Shown: positions 14,178-21,739 of the stretch, in pieces | Numbering within the stretch: position 1 is the first letter of the stretch | Layout of the letters: the number at the start of each line of letters is the position of its first letter | Assembly (NCBI GenBank): GCA_964385695.1 | Contig: CAYLQA010000041.1 | Coordinates: 1-30,233, forward strand | Source: CAYLQA01 sp964385695 | GTDB taxonomy: Bacteria > Desulfobacterota > Desulfobulbia > Desulfobulbales > Desulfurivibrionaceae | DNA: 30,233 nucleotides | Direction: 5' to 3' | Notes under the pieces: generated by a model | What the model saw: the letters and a program-made list of their open reading frames with translations, nothing else | The model's database searches: none | Told to the model about the DNA's origin: nothing | Position numbers and translations under genes: made by a program

Positions 14178-17165
14178 TTAGTTGTTTTCTGTTGCGAGCC
14201 AGCGCGTGAGGGAGAGCCTGAACTTTTCAAGGTCAAGTGGCTTGGTGAGGTAATCGTTCATACCCGACGCCAGGCATTCTTCCCGGTCTCCTTTCATTGC
14301 GTTGGCAGTCAGGGCGATGATGGGGAGTTTTGCAAGTTTTCCGTTTTCTCTAATCCGGCGCGTGGCTTCAAGGCCATCCATCTTCGGCATCTTGACATCC
14401 ATCAAGACGGCATCGTAACTATTGCGTTCCACGGCATGTATCGCCTCAATTCCGTTGCCGGCTAAATCAACCACAATCCCCATATTTGTCAAGAGTTGAC
14501 TTGTCACCTGTTGATTGATTGTGTCGTCTTCGACAACAAGCATATTGATTCCGTTAAAATTACAGGTTTCCCGGGGCTCAGATTCTTCGTTTTGTTGTTC
14601 TTGTTGGGGTGCTTGAAAAAGTTTCTGTATGGCTGCCAGGAGGTAGGTTTGTTTAAAGGGTTTGGTCAGGGGGTGGATAAAGGCGTGAGAGGCCAGCTTT
14701 TCTTCCAATTCTACTCCTGTCAGGCAGGTTAAAGCAATAAGTGGTAGATTGTTGTTTTCGTTGATCTCTTTCATCTTCGCCAAAAAATCATCTTTGCCAA
14801 AATCCGGCAGGTCGCAATCAACAATAAGAAAGTCGGGCAAGGTAGCATTGGGCGAGGCAAGTAAGGGCAAGGCCTCCTCTAAGCTTTTGCAGGTTTCTGT
14901 TTTACAGCCAAAATCGCTGACGGTTTGCTGCACGGCCTGTAAAAGCGCTTCTTTGTTAATGACAAGAAGGGCGGTAAGATCCTTTAATTCCGCAGGCAGG
15001 GTGGGTTCCTCTTGGCTGATATTGGGCTGGAGATCTACCTTTACCGTAAAATGAAAGGTGCTTCCGTGGCCAGGTTCGCTTTCTGTACTGATATGGCCGC
15101 CCATAATTTCCACCAACTGTCTGCTGATGGCCAGCCCCAGGCCGGTGCCGCCGTACATTCTTGCAATCGAGCTGTTCGCCTGGCTGTACTCGCCGAAGAG
15201 GTTTTTGATTTGGTCATGATTAATGCCGCTGCCCGTGTCAGATACCTCGATGCGCAAAAGCATTTGTTCTCCTAAGCGCTCCTGGCATTTCACATGGATG
15301 CGGATCTCTCCTTTATCCGTAAACTTGATGGCGTTATTCACCAGGTTGACCATGATCTGCCGGAGGCGCAAGGGGTCACCCACAAAAGAAGAAGGAACGT
15401 CTTTGGCCGTGGTGATGATAAGTTCCAGTTTTTTTTCGGCAATTTGTTTGCCGAACATATCGGCCAAATCATCCAAGGTCTCGTGAAGATCAAAGTTGAT
15501 AAATTCAAGCTCCAGGCGACCGGCTTCGATTTTAGAAAAATCCAGGATGTCGTTAATGAGCGAGAGCAGTGAGTTGCCCGATTGTCGGATGATATTGAGG
15601 TATTGCTGTTGTTTGGCCGATTCCGCAGCCTTAACCGCCATGTTGGTCATTCCCAAAATGGCGTTCATCGGGGTCCTGATCTCATGGCTCATGGAGGCCA
15701 GAAATTGTGATTTGGCCTTATTCGCTTCTGCGGCAATCTCCTCGGCTCGTTTTCTTTCCCGAACCTCCTGAGCCAGGTGGTCATTCAATGTGCTCAGGTC
15801 AATGGTTCGCTCCTCGACCAGATCTTCCAGTTCAACATTAAATTGCGCCAGTTTGCGGTAGGAAGCCTCCAGTGCGCTATGGGCATCTTCAAGATGGGTT
15901 GTATGTTCGTTTTGAAGTTTTTCGTTTTCTTTTTCAATGAGATAGAAGCGATCCGCCAGCCCCATGGAAAGGAGAATAACCTCCCAGGCAGAGCCGATTT
16001 GAATGCCCCAGTTTGTGATAATGGTGTGTGGCAGCACGCCGAAGGTCTTTAGTGCATAAATTATGATGCCGGAAAGAGAAGCGATCCAGGCGATAAAGTA
16101 GTAACGAGCGGGGCGGTAACCCTGGCGCATGGTGAGGAAGCCTGCCGTGATGTGTAGAACCACAGTCATGGCCGTAAGGGTGGCAAAACGGATGCTGAAT
16201 GGGTATCCCGCAAAAAGAGATAAAAAGGCGCCTGCCCCGGCAATAAAGATCATGATTTTCAGTACCGTATCAAGAGTCGGGGTATGTTTTGCCGTATCCA
16301 GAACCGAGCGGGTGAAAAGGGTGGCAAAGGCATAGGCAAGAAAAATAAAAAAAGGCACGGAGTTATTCGCCCACCAGATCATGTTGGGCCAAAAATACTC
16401 AAAGGCCATACCATTGAGGCTGAGTTGAAAGAGCATAAAGCTTGCGACAAAGAGCACATACTGCAGGTAGGTGACATCGCGAATGGTGACATAAATGAAG
16501 AAGTTGTAGATCATCATCACCAGCAGAATGCCGTAATAAATACCCAGCAGGGTTTGCTCGGTGCTGATCATCTCCGCAAGACTGGTCGGCGCATGCAGGG
16601 TTAACGGCAGGTTCAATGAGCTTGTTGTTTCAACCCGTAAGTAATAGGTCTTTTGTTCCCCCGGTTCCAACTCGATAAAAAAGACATTGTTCCGGTGATG
16701 GATAGTGCGTTCATGAAAGGGGAGTTTGTCCCCGGCCTCGGTAACGGAAAAATTTCCCTCGCCGGTGGGGGTATAAAGCTGCAAGGTGTCTAAGAGGGGG
16801 TAGCCGACCTCAAGGTAATAGTCGATCGGTTTTGTAAGGGTGTTTTTCAGGGTGAAACGCGACCAGATTGCAGAACGGGTAAAGCCGAAACTTGGTGAAA
16901 TGTGTTGCGATGGAGAGAAGCGATCCGCATAGTGTAGGCTGGAGACATCTTCAATGGTAAGCCGTCTTTCCTGGTCTTCCAAAATAGCAAGATGCTGGCC
17001 GAGTAAATAAGACTTGTCAGTCCCGGTTATGGCCAGGACCTCCCCTCGGGTTGCAACACTGTTTGCATGGGCCAGAGACAGGCAGGGCAAGAGGAGAAGA
17101 CACAGTACGAGCAGCAGTGTGCCAAACCCGCTTTGCCGTGGGGCAACTACCAAATTAAACCTCAC
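14178..17165 (-). CDS. Hybrid sensor histidine kinase with 7TM-DISM input domain
   Basis: A 995-residue membrane kinase. A signal peptide (1-34) precedes a periplasmic 7TMR-DISMED2-like beta domain (about 45-195), known in other proteins as a possible ligand-binding module. Seven membrane helices (about 205-400) and a coiled coil (408-480) follow. The HisKA domain has H494 in SHEIRTPMN. The ATPase domain shows the N box (NLVNNAIKF), DTGSG and GGTGLGLAI. Receiver 1 (730-850) keeps D783 but lacks the acidic pair; receiver 2 (873-990) has E879-D881, D923, T953 and K975 intact. The start is GTG; TTG four codons later has GAGG at a better distance. It heads the run containing the acyl-CoA synthetase and FadL genes. 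Confidence 0.93.
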   Translation of the reverse strand: MRFNLVVAPRQSGFGTLLLVLCLLLLPCLSLAHANSVATRGEVLAITGTDKSYLLGQHLAILEDQERRLTIEDVSSLHYADRFSPSQHISPSFGFTRSAIWSRFTLKNTLTKPIDYYLEVGYPLLDTLQLYTPTGEGNFSVTEAGDKLPFHERTIHHRNNVFFIELEPGEQKTYYLRVETTSSLNLPLTLHAPTSLAEMISTEQTLLGIYYGILLVMMIYNFFIYVTIRDVTYLQYVLFVASFMLFQLSLNGMAFEYFWPNMIWWANNSVPFFIFLAYAFATLFTRSVLDTAKHTPTLDTVLKIMIFIAGAGAFLSLFAGYPFSIRFATLTAMTVVLHITAGFLTMRQGYRPARYYFIAWIASLSGIIIYALKTFGVLPHTIITNWGIQIGSAWEVILLSMGLADRFYLIEKENEKLQNEHTTHLEDAHSALEASYRKLAQFNVELEDLVEERTIDLSTLNDHLAQEVRERKRAEEIAAEANKAKSQFLASMSHEIRTPMNAILGMTNMAVKAAESAKQQQYLNIIRQSGNSLLSLINDILDFSKIEAGRLELEFINFDLHETLDDLADMFGKQIAEKKLELIITTAKDVPSSFVGDPLRLRQIMVNLVNNAIKFTDKGEIRIHVKCQERLGEQMLLRIEVSDTGSGINHDQIKNLFGEYSQANSSIARMYGGTGLGLAISRQLVEIMGGHISTESEPGHGSTFHFTVKVDLQPNISQEEPTLPAELKDLTALLVINKEALLQAVQQTVSDFGCKTETCKSLEEALPLLASPNATLPDFLIVDCDLPDFGKDDFLAKMKEINENNNLPLIALTCLTGVELEEKLASHAFIHPLTKPFKQTYLLAAIQKLFQAPQQEQQNEESEPRETCNFNGINMLVVEDDTINQQVTSQLLTNMGIVVDLAGNGIEAIHAVERNSYDAVLMDVKMPKMDGLEATRRIRENGKLAKLPIIALTANAMKGDREECLASGMNDYLTKPLDLEKFRLSLTRWLATENN

Positions 17166-17359
17166 ACGTGCAGGTTAATAAAAACAATACCTAAAATCCC
17201 CTGTTCACCGAATATAAAATAGGAAATGAACAATTTGTCCAGCATTAATCGCAGAAAAGGCTTGGTAACAACTCGTCGTGTGATCAGGTAAGGGAGCTTG
17301 CGAGATTCCGAGTCAAACCGCTATTTCTCGGTGCTTTTTGCATGAAGAATATGAGGGGC

Positions 17360-17388
17360 TTGACATATTTTGTTTATCAAGGTACGCT
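17360..17388 (+). promoter_or_regulatory. Promoter of the TetR-family gene
   Basis: A perfect TTGACA (17360-17365) is followed after 17 bases by TACGCT (17383-17388). The TetR operator begins three bases after the -10, so a bound repressor would cover the transcription start. Confidence 0.6.
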
Positions 17389-17391
17389 TAA

Positions 17392-17405
17392 AACGAACGT
17401 TCGTT
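17392..17405. promoter_or_regulatory. TetR operator 1 (perfect 14-bp palindrome)
   Basis: AACGAACGTTCGTT is a perfect palindrome between the -10 and the ribosome-binding site of the TetR gene. The identical sequence recurs at 18030-18043. The form is typical of TetR-family autorepression sites. Confidence 0.8.
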
Positions 17406-17417
17406 CTAGGAGGTTGC

Positions 17418-18008
17418 ATGGCAAAAAACAGCAAGGCACAAAACAGTGAAGATCGGCGCCAATTAATTTTACAGACAGCGTTAAATCTCTTCACCGGCAG
17501 GGGATACTTCAACACCTCTGTGCATGATATTCAGCGCCAAGCCGATGTCAGCATCGGTTCCATTTATCACCATTTCAAAAATAAAGAAGGGATTGCCAAA
17601 GCCCTATATGACGATTTGGTGGAACATTTGGCCTCGGTTATCGGCGGTATTATGGAAAATCACGGCACTGCCCATGATCGCTGTAAACAGGTCATCAGTC
17701 ACATGTTCGAGTTGACCGAGTCAAATGCCGCGGCTATGCAATACATGCTCTATGCCAAGCACCGGGAGTTTATGCCCGATGAAAAACCGGTCTGCTCTTC
17801 AAAGCCTTTTGAACTGATGAAGATGATGGTGGTGCAGGGTATTGACTCGGGTGAAATTAAAGACTTGCCACCCTATGTGGCGGCAACCAGCATCTTTGGC
17901 GGAGCGATACGACTTGTTTACCTCCGTCTGGATGGTGTGCTGCCCGATGAGTTGCCGCAACTTTTGGACCCGACTTGGGAATGTGCCTGGCGCGCTGTGG
18001 CCACATAA
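17418..18008 (+). CDS. TetR/AcrR-family transcriptional repressor
   Basis: A 196-residue one-component regulator. The N-terminal 60 residues are a TetR_N helix-turn-helix: LILQTALNLF at the start, TSVHDIQRQADVSIGSIYHH as turn and recognition helix, then FKNKEGIAKALYDDL. The remaining helical domain binds an unknown ligand; it contains SNAAAMQYMLYAKHREFMP, a pattern common in this family. TAGGAGG ends five bases before ATG 17418, which rules out the in-frame ATG 17370 inside the promoter. A perfect palindrome covers its own start region and an exact copy lies after its stop. It therefore probably represses both itself and the DUF1566-cytochrome genes. The inducer is unknown. Confidence 0.92.
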   Translation: MAKNSKAQNSEDRRQLILQTALNLFTGRGYFNTSVHDIQRQADVSIGSIYHHFKNKEGIAKALYDDLVEHLASVIGGIMENHGTAHDRCKQVISHMFELTESNAAAMQYMLYAKHREFMPDEKPVCSSKPFELMKMMVVQGIDSGEIKDLPPYVAATSIFGGAIRLVYLRLDGVLPDELPQLLDPTWECAWRAVAT

Positions 18009-18029
18009 AAAAAAATTAAGAAGAAACAG

Positions 18030-18043
18030 AACGAACGTTCGTT
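18030..18043. promoter_or_regulatory. TetR operator 2 (identical 14-bp palindrome)
   Basis: An exact second copy of AACGAACGTTCGTT, 21 bases after the tetR stop and 48 bases before the DUF1566 start codon. No convincing -35/-10 pair was found beside it, so the promoter position is open. Confidence 0.75.
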
Positions 18044-18091
18044 TTGTATTGTTGAGGGGTAAGTAAAGCAGTGATAAGCGGAGGTGTACCA

Positions 18092-18550
18092 ATGAAGCTA
18101 AACCAATTGAACATGAGAAAGATGCTGGCCGGTTTTTTGAGTTTATTTTTTATCCTGAGCGTTGGCTCAACGGCAATCGCTTCAAGCAAGGCGGATCTAC
18201 AGGACATGGAAAACGGAATTTTGCTTGAGGATAAAAAAGGGCGTATGTGGCAGAAAAAACGGAGCCGTTCTTTTAAAACTTATGATGATGCCAAGCAGTA
18301 TGCAGAGAACCTCTCTTTGGGGGGATATTCGGACTGGCGTCTTCCCACAATCTATGAACTTTACGACCTGCATAACCTTTTTGATTTGAAAAAAACAGGT
18401 AAGGTCAAAATCAAACTTGAAGGGAACTATTGGTCCGGCCTGAAAGATGGCGACGGCATGGTTGGAAGTTGGGAAATCGGTGACCAGTGTGAGCCTGAGC
18501 GCTTTTATTTTGCGAAAAAACGGGGATATGTACGGGTGGTTCGTCCGTAG
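18092..18550 (+). CDS. Secreted DUF1566 (Lcl C-terminal-like) domain protein
   Basis: A 152-residue exported protein. A signal peptide occupies about residues 1-31 (hydrophobic core MLAGFLSLFFILSVG, cleavage near AIAS). The mature part is one DUF1566/Lcl_C domain: NGILLEDKKGRMWQKK, the hallmark GGYSDWRLPTIYEL, then NYWSG and a C-terminal YVRVVRP. These domains have a C-lectin-like or FGE-like appearance and occur in secreted and surface proteins; the function is not established. GGAGGTG precedes ATG 18092, favoured over 18071. It lies downstream of tetR with the second operator between them, and upstream of a cytochrome gene. Confidence 0.82.
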   Translation: MKLNQLNMRKMLAGFLSLFFILSVGSTAIASSKADLQDMENGILLEDKKGRMWQKKRSRSFKTYDDAKQYAENLSLGGYSDWRLPTIYELYDLHNLFDLKKTGKVKIKLEGNYWSGLKDGDGMVGSWEIGDQCEPERFYFAKKRGYVRVVRP

Positions 18551-18573
18551 AGAAAAAAGAAAGAGCTTAAGCT

Positions 18574-18592
18574 TTATACCACAATGTGGTAC
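18574..18592. promoter_or_regulatory. Palindromic motif TTATACCACAWTGTGGTAC, copy 2
   Basis: The core TACCACA-A-TGTGGTA (18577-18591) matches the site at 411-425 except for the centre, including the non-palindromic flanks TTA and C. It is preceded by a separate perfect palindrome AGCTTAAGCT (18564-18573) and followed by a promoter-like sequence for the cytochrome gene. Confidence 0.55.
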
Positions 18593-18599
18593 TGTCTGG

Positions 18600-18628
18600 T
18601 TGTGTGCGCAGGAAGTTCTGCCGATAAG
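18600..18628 (+). promoter_or_regulatory. Weak promoter-like sequence before the cytochrome gene
   Basis: TTGTGT (18600-18605) and GATAAG (18623-18628) have a 17-base spacer. Both boxes are weak, as expected if the palindrome just upstream binds an activator. Confidence 0.35.
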
Positions 18629-18711
18629 AAGTTGGGCTTTGGGCGCCTGCAGCAAAAAAATGTTAATGAAAAATAGATACATGCTGCTGACGAAAACATA
18701 AGGAGGATGGC

Positions 18712-19116
18712 ATGAAACCGCTTTTGGCAGGATTTATTATCGGAACGCTCTTGCTGGTGATACCGGCGCAACAGGCTTCAGCCGCGACGGACGGCGAGAC
18801 CGTTTACCGATTTGCACCCATTACCCAAACCAGCCGTCCTCTGGTCTATAAAAATCTTCGGGCCGGATACTTACTGTACAAGCAAAACTGTAAAAGTTGC
18901 CATTTCCGGGGCAATGGTAAAGGGGCCACGTATTTCCATGAATCATCGAAGACTATGCGTAGCTGGAATAGGGTTCTCTTCAAACAAAAGGTGAGCTGTG
19001 CAAAAAGTGGTGAGTGGAAGAAGTTGAATACTGAGCAACTGGCCCAGGTCAATGACTACCTCTACAGCAAGGCATATGACGCCTGGGATCCGAATACTGC
19101 ACTGAGTTGCGGCTGA
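18712..19116 (+). CDS. Secreted monoheme c-type cytochrome
   Basis: A 134-residue periplasmic protein. The signal peptide MKPLLAGFIIGTLLLVIPAQQASA is cleaved near residue 24. One heme site, CKSCH, is at 60-64, and M82, the only later methionine, is a possible distal ligand. Two further cysteines (95 and 133) could form a disulfide. There is no lipobox, unlike the lipoprotein cytochrome at 3269-3610. AGGAGG lies six bases before the ATG. It follows the DUF1566 gene by 161 bases that contain a palindrome and a promoter-like sequence, so it may be read both from the TetR-controlled promoter and from its own. A strong terminator follows. Confidence 0.88.
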   Translation: MKPLLAGFIIGTLLLVIPAQQASAATDGETVYRFAPITQTSRPLVYKNLRAGYLLYKQNCKSCHFRGNGKGATYFHESSKTMRSWNRVLFKQKVSCAKSGEWKKLNTEQLAQVNDYLYSKAYDAWDPNTALSCG

Positions 19117-19124
19117 TAAGCTTC

Positions 19125-19144
19125 TTTCTCCCGGTCGGGAGAAA
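19125..19144. other. Hairpin after the cytochrome gene
   Basis: TTTCTCCCG and CGGGAGAAA pair around a two-base loop eight bases after the cytochrome stop. It has no T run, so it is more likely an RNA 3'-end stabilising hairpin than a terminator. Confidence 0.45.
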
Positions 19145-19161
19145 AATAAGTTGAACGACTT

Positions 19162-19208
19162 AAAAGGGTTAGAGGAAAGTGCAAACCGCACCCTCTAACC
19201 CTTTTTTT
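19162..19208. terminator. Rho-independent terminator between the cytochrome and Nudix genes
   Basis: The 14-base stem AAAAGGGTTAGAGG pairs with CCTCTAACCCTTTT, enclosing a smaller GTGC/GCAC hairpin and followed by a T run. The A run on the left makes it usable from both sides. Confidence 0.9.
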
Positions 19209-19238
19209 ATTTTCTTAAACGATACTTGTCCCAGTCTG

Positions 19239-19727
19239 TTAAATTCTTACATAATTCCAGGCCAGCGGTTTGCCTCCGTCATAGGGCATGTGCCCATGAA
19301 AAGTTTTAGGATTTTCATCAAAGACCAGCGGCAGAAAATGACGATCCCCCTCCCACATAGGAAGGTTGTCGAGTTGGGCAATAGGGTGCCACGCCAGCGG
19401 GCCTTCTTCGTTTGAGGTGAAAGGCTCTCCGCCGAAGCGGTCAATACGGAAGATAAAGCCGAGCCAATCCTCGCCGTTTGGGCCAAAACCGGTCCAGTTT
19501 ATGGTTCCGCGCAAAACCGTTTTGAGGCATTCGATTCCTGCCTCCTCTCGTATCTCCCGATGCATACAACTCATCACATCTTCGTCGGCATGCATTTTTC
19601 CGCCCAGGCCATTGTATTTGCCGAGATGGGTATCATGCTCTCTGGCGATACGGTGGACCAAAAGGGTTTTTTCCCGGTCCGGGGAAATGACATAGCCTAG
19701 GGTGCCGACGATGGGGGTATAAGTCAC
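19239..19727 (-). CDS. Nudix hydrolase (MutT/8-oxo-dGTPase-like)
   Basis: A 162-residue hydrolase of nucleoside diphosphate derivatives. The Nudix box is complete: G43-x5-E49-x7-R57-E58-x2-E61-E62-x-G, which binds the catalytic magnesium ions. The surroundings (LVHRIAREHDTHLGKYNGLGG before, INWTGFGPNGEDWLGFIFR after) and the C-terminal WEGDRHFLPLVF resemble the MutT/MTH1-like group that cleans the nucleotide pool of oxidised dGTP. The exact substrate is not proven by sequence. The start is GTG at 19727, supported by AAGGAG six bases upstream. It is a single minus-strand gene between two plus-strand groups. Confidence 0.9.
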   Translation of the reverse strand: MTYTPIVGTLGYVISPDREKTLLVHRIAREHDTHLGKYNGLGGKMHADEDVMSCMHREIREEAGIECLKTVLRGTINWTGFGPNGEDWLGFIFRIDRFGGEPFTSNEEGPLAWHPIAQLDNLPMWEGDRHFLPLVFDENPKTFHGHMPYDGGKPLAWNYVRI

Positions 19728-19797
19728 TTTTACTCCTTTGCTTCAGAAAATTTAGCGAAAAATATACAATGTTTTTGAAAAATGAGTCTGTTTTTTT

Positions 19798-19810
19798 GTA
19801 AACTGTTTAC
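19798..19810. promoter_or_regulatory. Palindrome GTAAAC-T-GTTTAC
   Basis: A perfect 13-base hyphenated palindrome in the divergent region between the Nudix gene and the REC-GGDEF gene. It may be a regulator site; no protein is assigned. Confidence 0.35.
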
Positions 19811-19840
19811 GTGCAGCTTGACGTAGTATCCACAAAGGGG

Positions 19841-19874
19841 AGCGGTTGACACCGCTGGCAAAAATAAGTACAAA
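19841..19874 (+). promoter_or_regulatory. Promoter of the REC-GGDEF gene with an overlapping inverted repeat
   Basis: TTGACA (19846-19851) and TACAAA (19869-19874) are 17 bases apart. The inverted repeat AGCGGT-TGAC-ACCGCT (19841-19856) covers the whole -35 box, where a repressor would block polymerase. Confidence 0.5.
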
Positions 19875-19942
19875 ATTGAAGCCATATCACAACTGATAAG
19901 GCATTCTTTTAGGTTATGAATACCTTGTTTTAGGGGCGGGTA

Positions 19943-20926
19943 ATGGGAATCTTAATAGTTGACGACACTCCGGTCAACCTCATGCTGCTTGAGGATATGC
20001 TGCAGCAGGAGGGGTATGACTCTGTTCACTGCGTGCGCTCCGGGGAGGAGGCACTCTCGTTTTTGGACGATGTTGCCAAAGAGGGCTTTAAAGAGCAAAT
20101 CGATCTTATCCTTATGGATGTCATGATGCCTGGGGTGGACGGCATTGAAACCTGTCGCCGCGTCAAGGCACAGGATTTGTTTAAGGATATTCCCATTATC
20201 ATGATCACGGTCCGTGATGATGAGGAGGCCTTGGCCCAGGCCTTTGCCGCCGGGGCCATCGACTATATCATCAAGCCGGTCAAGGAAGTTGAACTCCTGG
20301 CCCGAGTCCGTTCAGCCTTAAAACTCAAAGAAGAAATTAACCGGCGCAAGGAGCGTGAGCGTGAGCTGATCGTCCTGACCAAGCAGCTTGATGCAATCAA
20401 TCGTCGCCTCATGCGGTTGGCCCATGTGGACAGCCTGACTGAAATCGGCAACCGTCGCTACTTTGACGAGATTCTTGAAAAGGAGTGGCAACGGGCCAAG
20501 CGGGAGAATAATACCATCTCGCTTATCATGGTCGATATTGACGAGTTTAGGGCCTATAACGACACCTACGGTCACCAAAAAGGCGATGAGTGCCTGCAGC
20601 AGGTGGCAAGTGCCTTGAATTGTGTGATCAAGCGGGCAGGGGACACCATTGTTCGTTACGGTGGCGAGGAATTTGTCGCCATCTTGCCCAACACGGAAAA
20701 TGACGGCGCCCTGGCCGTGGCCCAAGAGTTTCAGGAAAACGTGGCCAAGCTCGGAATTGAACACGAGGGCACCCAGGTCAGTGATTCTGTTACCGTCTCC
20801 ATTGGACTTGCCACGGCGCAACCCTCAAACGGTGATGAGATGCAGGGGATGATGGCCGCGGCAGACGGTGCCTTGTATCTTGCCAAGAACGAGGGGCGTA
20901 ACCGTATCAAGGTTGCCCACGTCTGA
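19943..20926 (+). CDS. Response regulator with GGDEF output (PleD/WspR-like diguanylate cyclase)
   Basis: A 327-residue cytoplasmic enzyme making c-di-GMP from two GTP. The receiver domain (1-120) has acidic residues D7 and D8, phosphoacceptor D59, T89 and K111, all intact. A helical linker (121-160) leads to the GGDEF domain (161-325) with active site GGEEF at 240-244. The product-inhibition site RAGD at 231-234 lies five residues before it, so feedback control by c-di-GMP is expected. Phosphorylation probably drives dimerisation. AGGGGCGG precedes the ATG. No cognate kinase is adjacent; the hybrid kinase at 14178-17165 is nearby but not in the same operon. TauE/SafE follows 32 bases downstream. 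Confidence 0.94.
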   Translation: MGILIVDDTPVNLMLLEDMLQQEGYDSVHCVRSGEEALSFLDDVAKEGFKEQIDLILMDVMMPGVDGIETCRRVKAQDLFKDIPIIMITVRDDEEALAQAFAAGAIDYIIKPVKEVELLARVRSALKLKEEINRRKERERELIVLTKQLDAINRRLMRLAHVDSLTEIGNRRYFDEILEKEWQRAKRENNTISLIMVDIDEFRAYNDTYGHQKGDECLQQVASALNCVIKRAGDTIVRYGGEEFVAILPNTENDGALAVAQEFQENVAKLGIEHEGTQVSDSVTVSIGLATAQPSNGDEMQGMMAAADGALYLAKNEGRNRIKVAHV

Positions 20927-20958
20927 GCCTGACAGCCACTCCATCATCCCTTTATTCA

Positions 20959-21699
20959 ATGTCTATTGCCGGCCTCTCCCTTGTTGACTTGTCCCTTGTG
21001 GGCGGGACTCTCTGTTTTGCCTACCTCATCCGAGGCATAGCCGGTTTCGGCTCCGCCCTGATCGCTGTTCCCCTTCTTGCCTTACGTTATCCCCTTGCCC
21101 TGGTGGTGCCCGTTATTACCCTGTTGGATTGGTTTGCCGCCATTGCCCAGGGGGTAAAACTGCGGCGGCAGATCCGCTGGCCGGACCTCTTACCCCTGTT
21201 GCCCTTTAGCGCCCTTGGTGTGTTCAGCGCTCTTTTCCTGCACAAGATTGTTGCTGCAGCCGATCTTGCCATGGCTTTGGGGATTTTCGTCATCTGCTAT
21301 GGCGCGTATGCCCTCTTGCCTTTGCCCCAACTGCGAGGTGGTAGAGGCTGGTCTGCCCCTGCCGGTTTTTTGGGCGGGATGGTGGGGGGAGTTTTCGGCA
21401 CCGGCGGCCCCTTTTACGTTATATATCTCACCTTGCGGCAACTGAACAAAGAAGAGTTTCGCACTACAGTCGCAACCATATTTGTCATGGACGGATTTTT
21501 TCGGCTTCTGGGTTTTGCGGCAGGCGGATTTTATAATAGACAGGTGCTGACCTTTGTTCTTTTGGCCTTGCCCTTGATGGGGGCGGGGCTTTGGGTGGGG
21601 GGAAGGATCCACCTTTCCATGAGCCAGCAGGGGTTTGTCCGGTTGGTCAGCTTTATCCTCTTTGGCAGCGGCCTTGCTCTGTTGAGCAAATCGTTTTAG
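20959..21699 (+). CDS. TauE/SafE-family permease (sulfite exporter type)
   Basis: An inner-membrane protein of 246 residues with about seven to eight hydrophobic helices. The two-repeat TauE/SafE pattern is visible: RGIAGFGSALIAVPLL in the first half and LGGMVGGVFGTGGPFYVIYL in the second, each with the glycine-rich motif of the family. Members export sulfite, sulfoacetate or other organic anions; the substrate here is unknown. The start at 20959 has no clear Shine-Dalgarno and follows the REC-GGDEF stop by 32 bases. The next gene, the M32 peptidase, starts 40 bases later. Confidence 0.88.
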   Translation: MSIAGLSLVDLSLVGGTLCFAYLIRGIAGFGSALIAVPLLALRYPLALVVPVITLLDWFAAIAQGVKLRRQIRWPDLLPLLPFSALGVFSALFLHKIVAAADLAMALGIFVICYGAYALLPLPQLRGGRGWSAPAGFLGGMVGGVFGTGGPFYVIYLTLRQLNKEEFRTTVATIFVMDGFFRLLGFAAGGFYNRQVLTFVLLALPLMGAGLWVGGRIHLSMSQQGFVRLVSFILFGSGLALLSKSF

Positions 21700-21739
21700 G
21701 GTCAAGTAAGCCGGTTAACCATTTTTATTGCGAGGGCAT

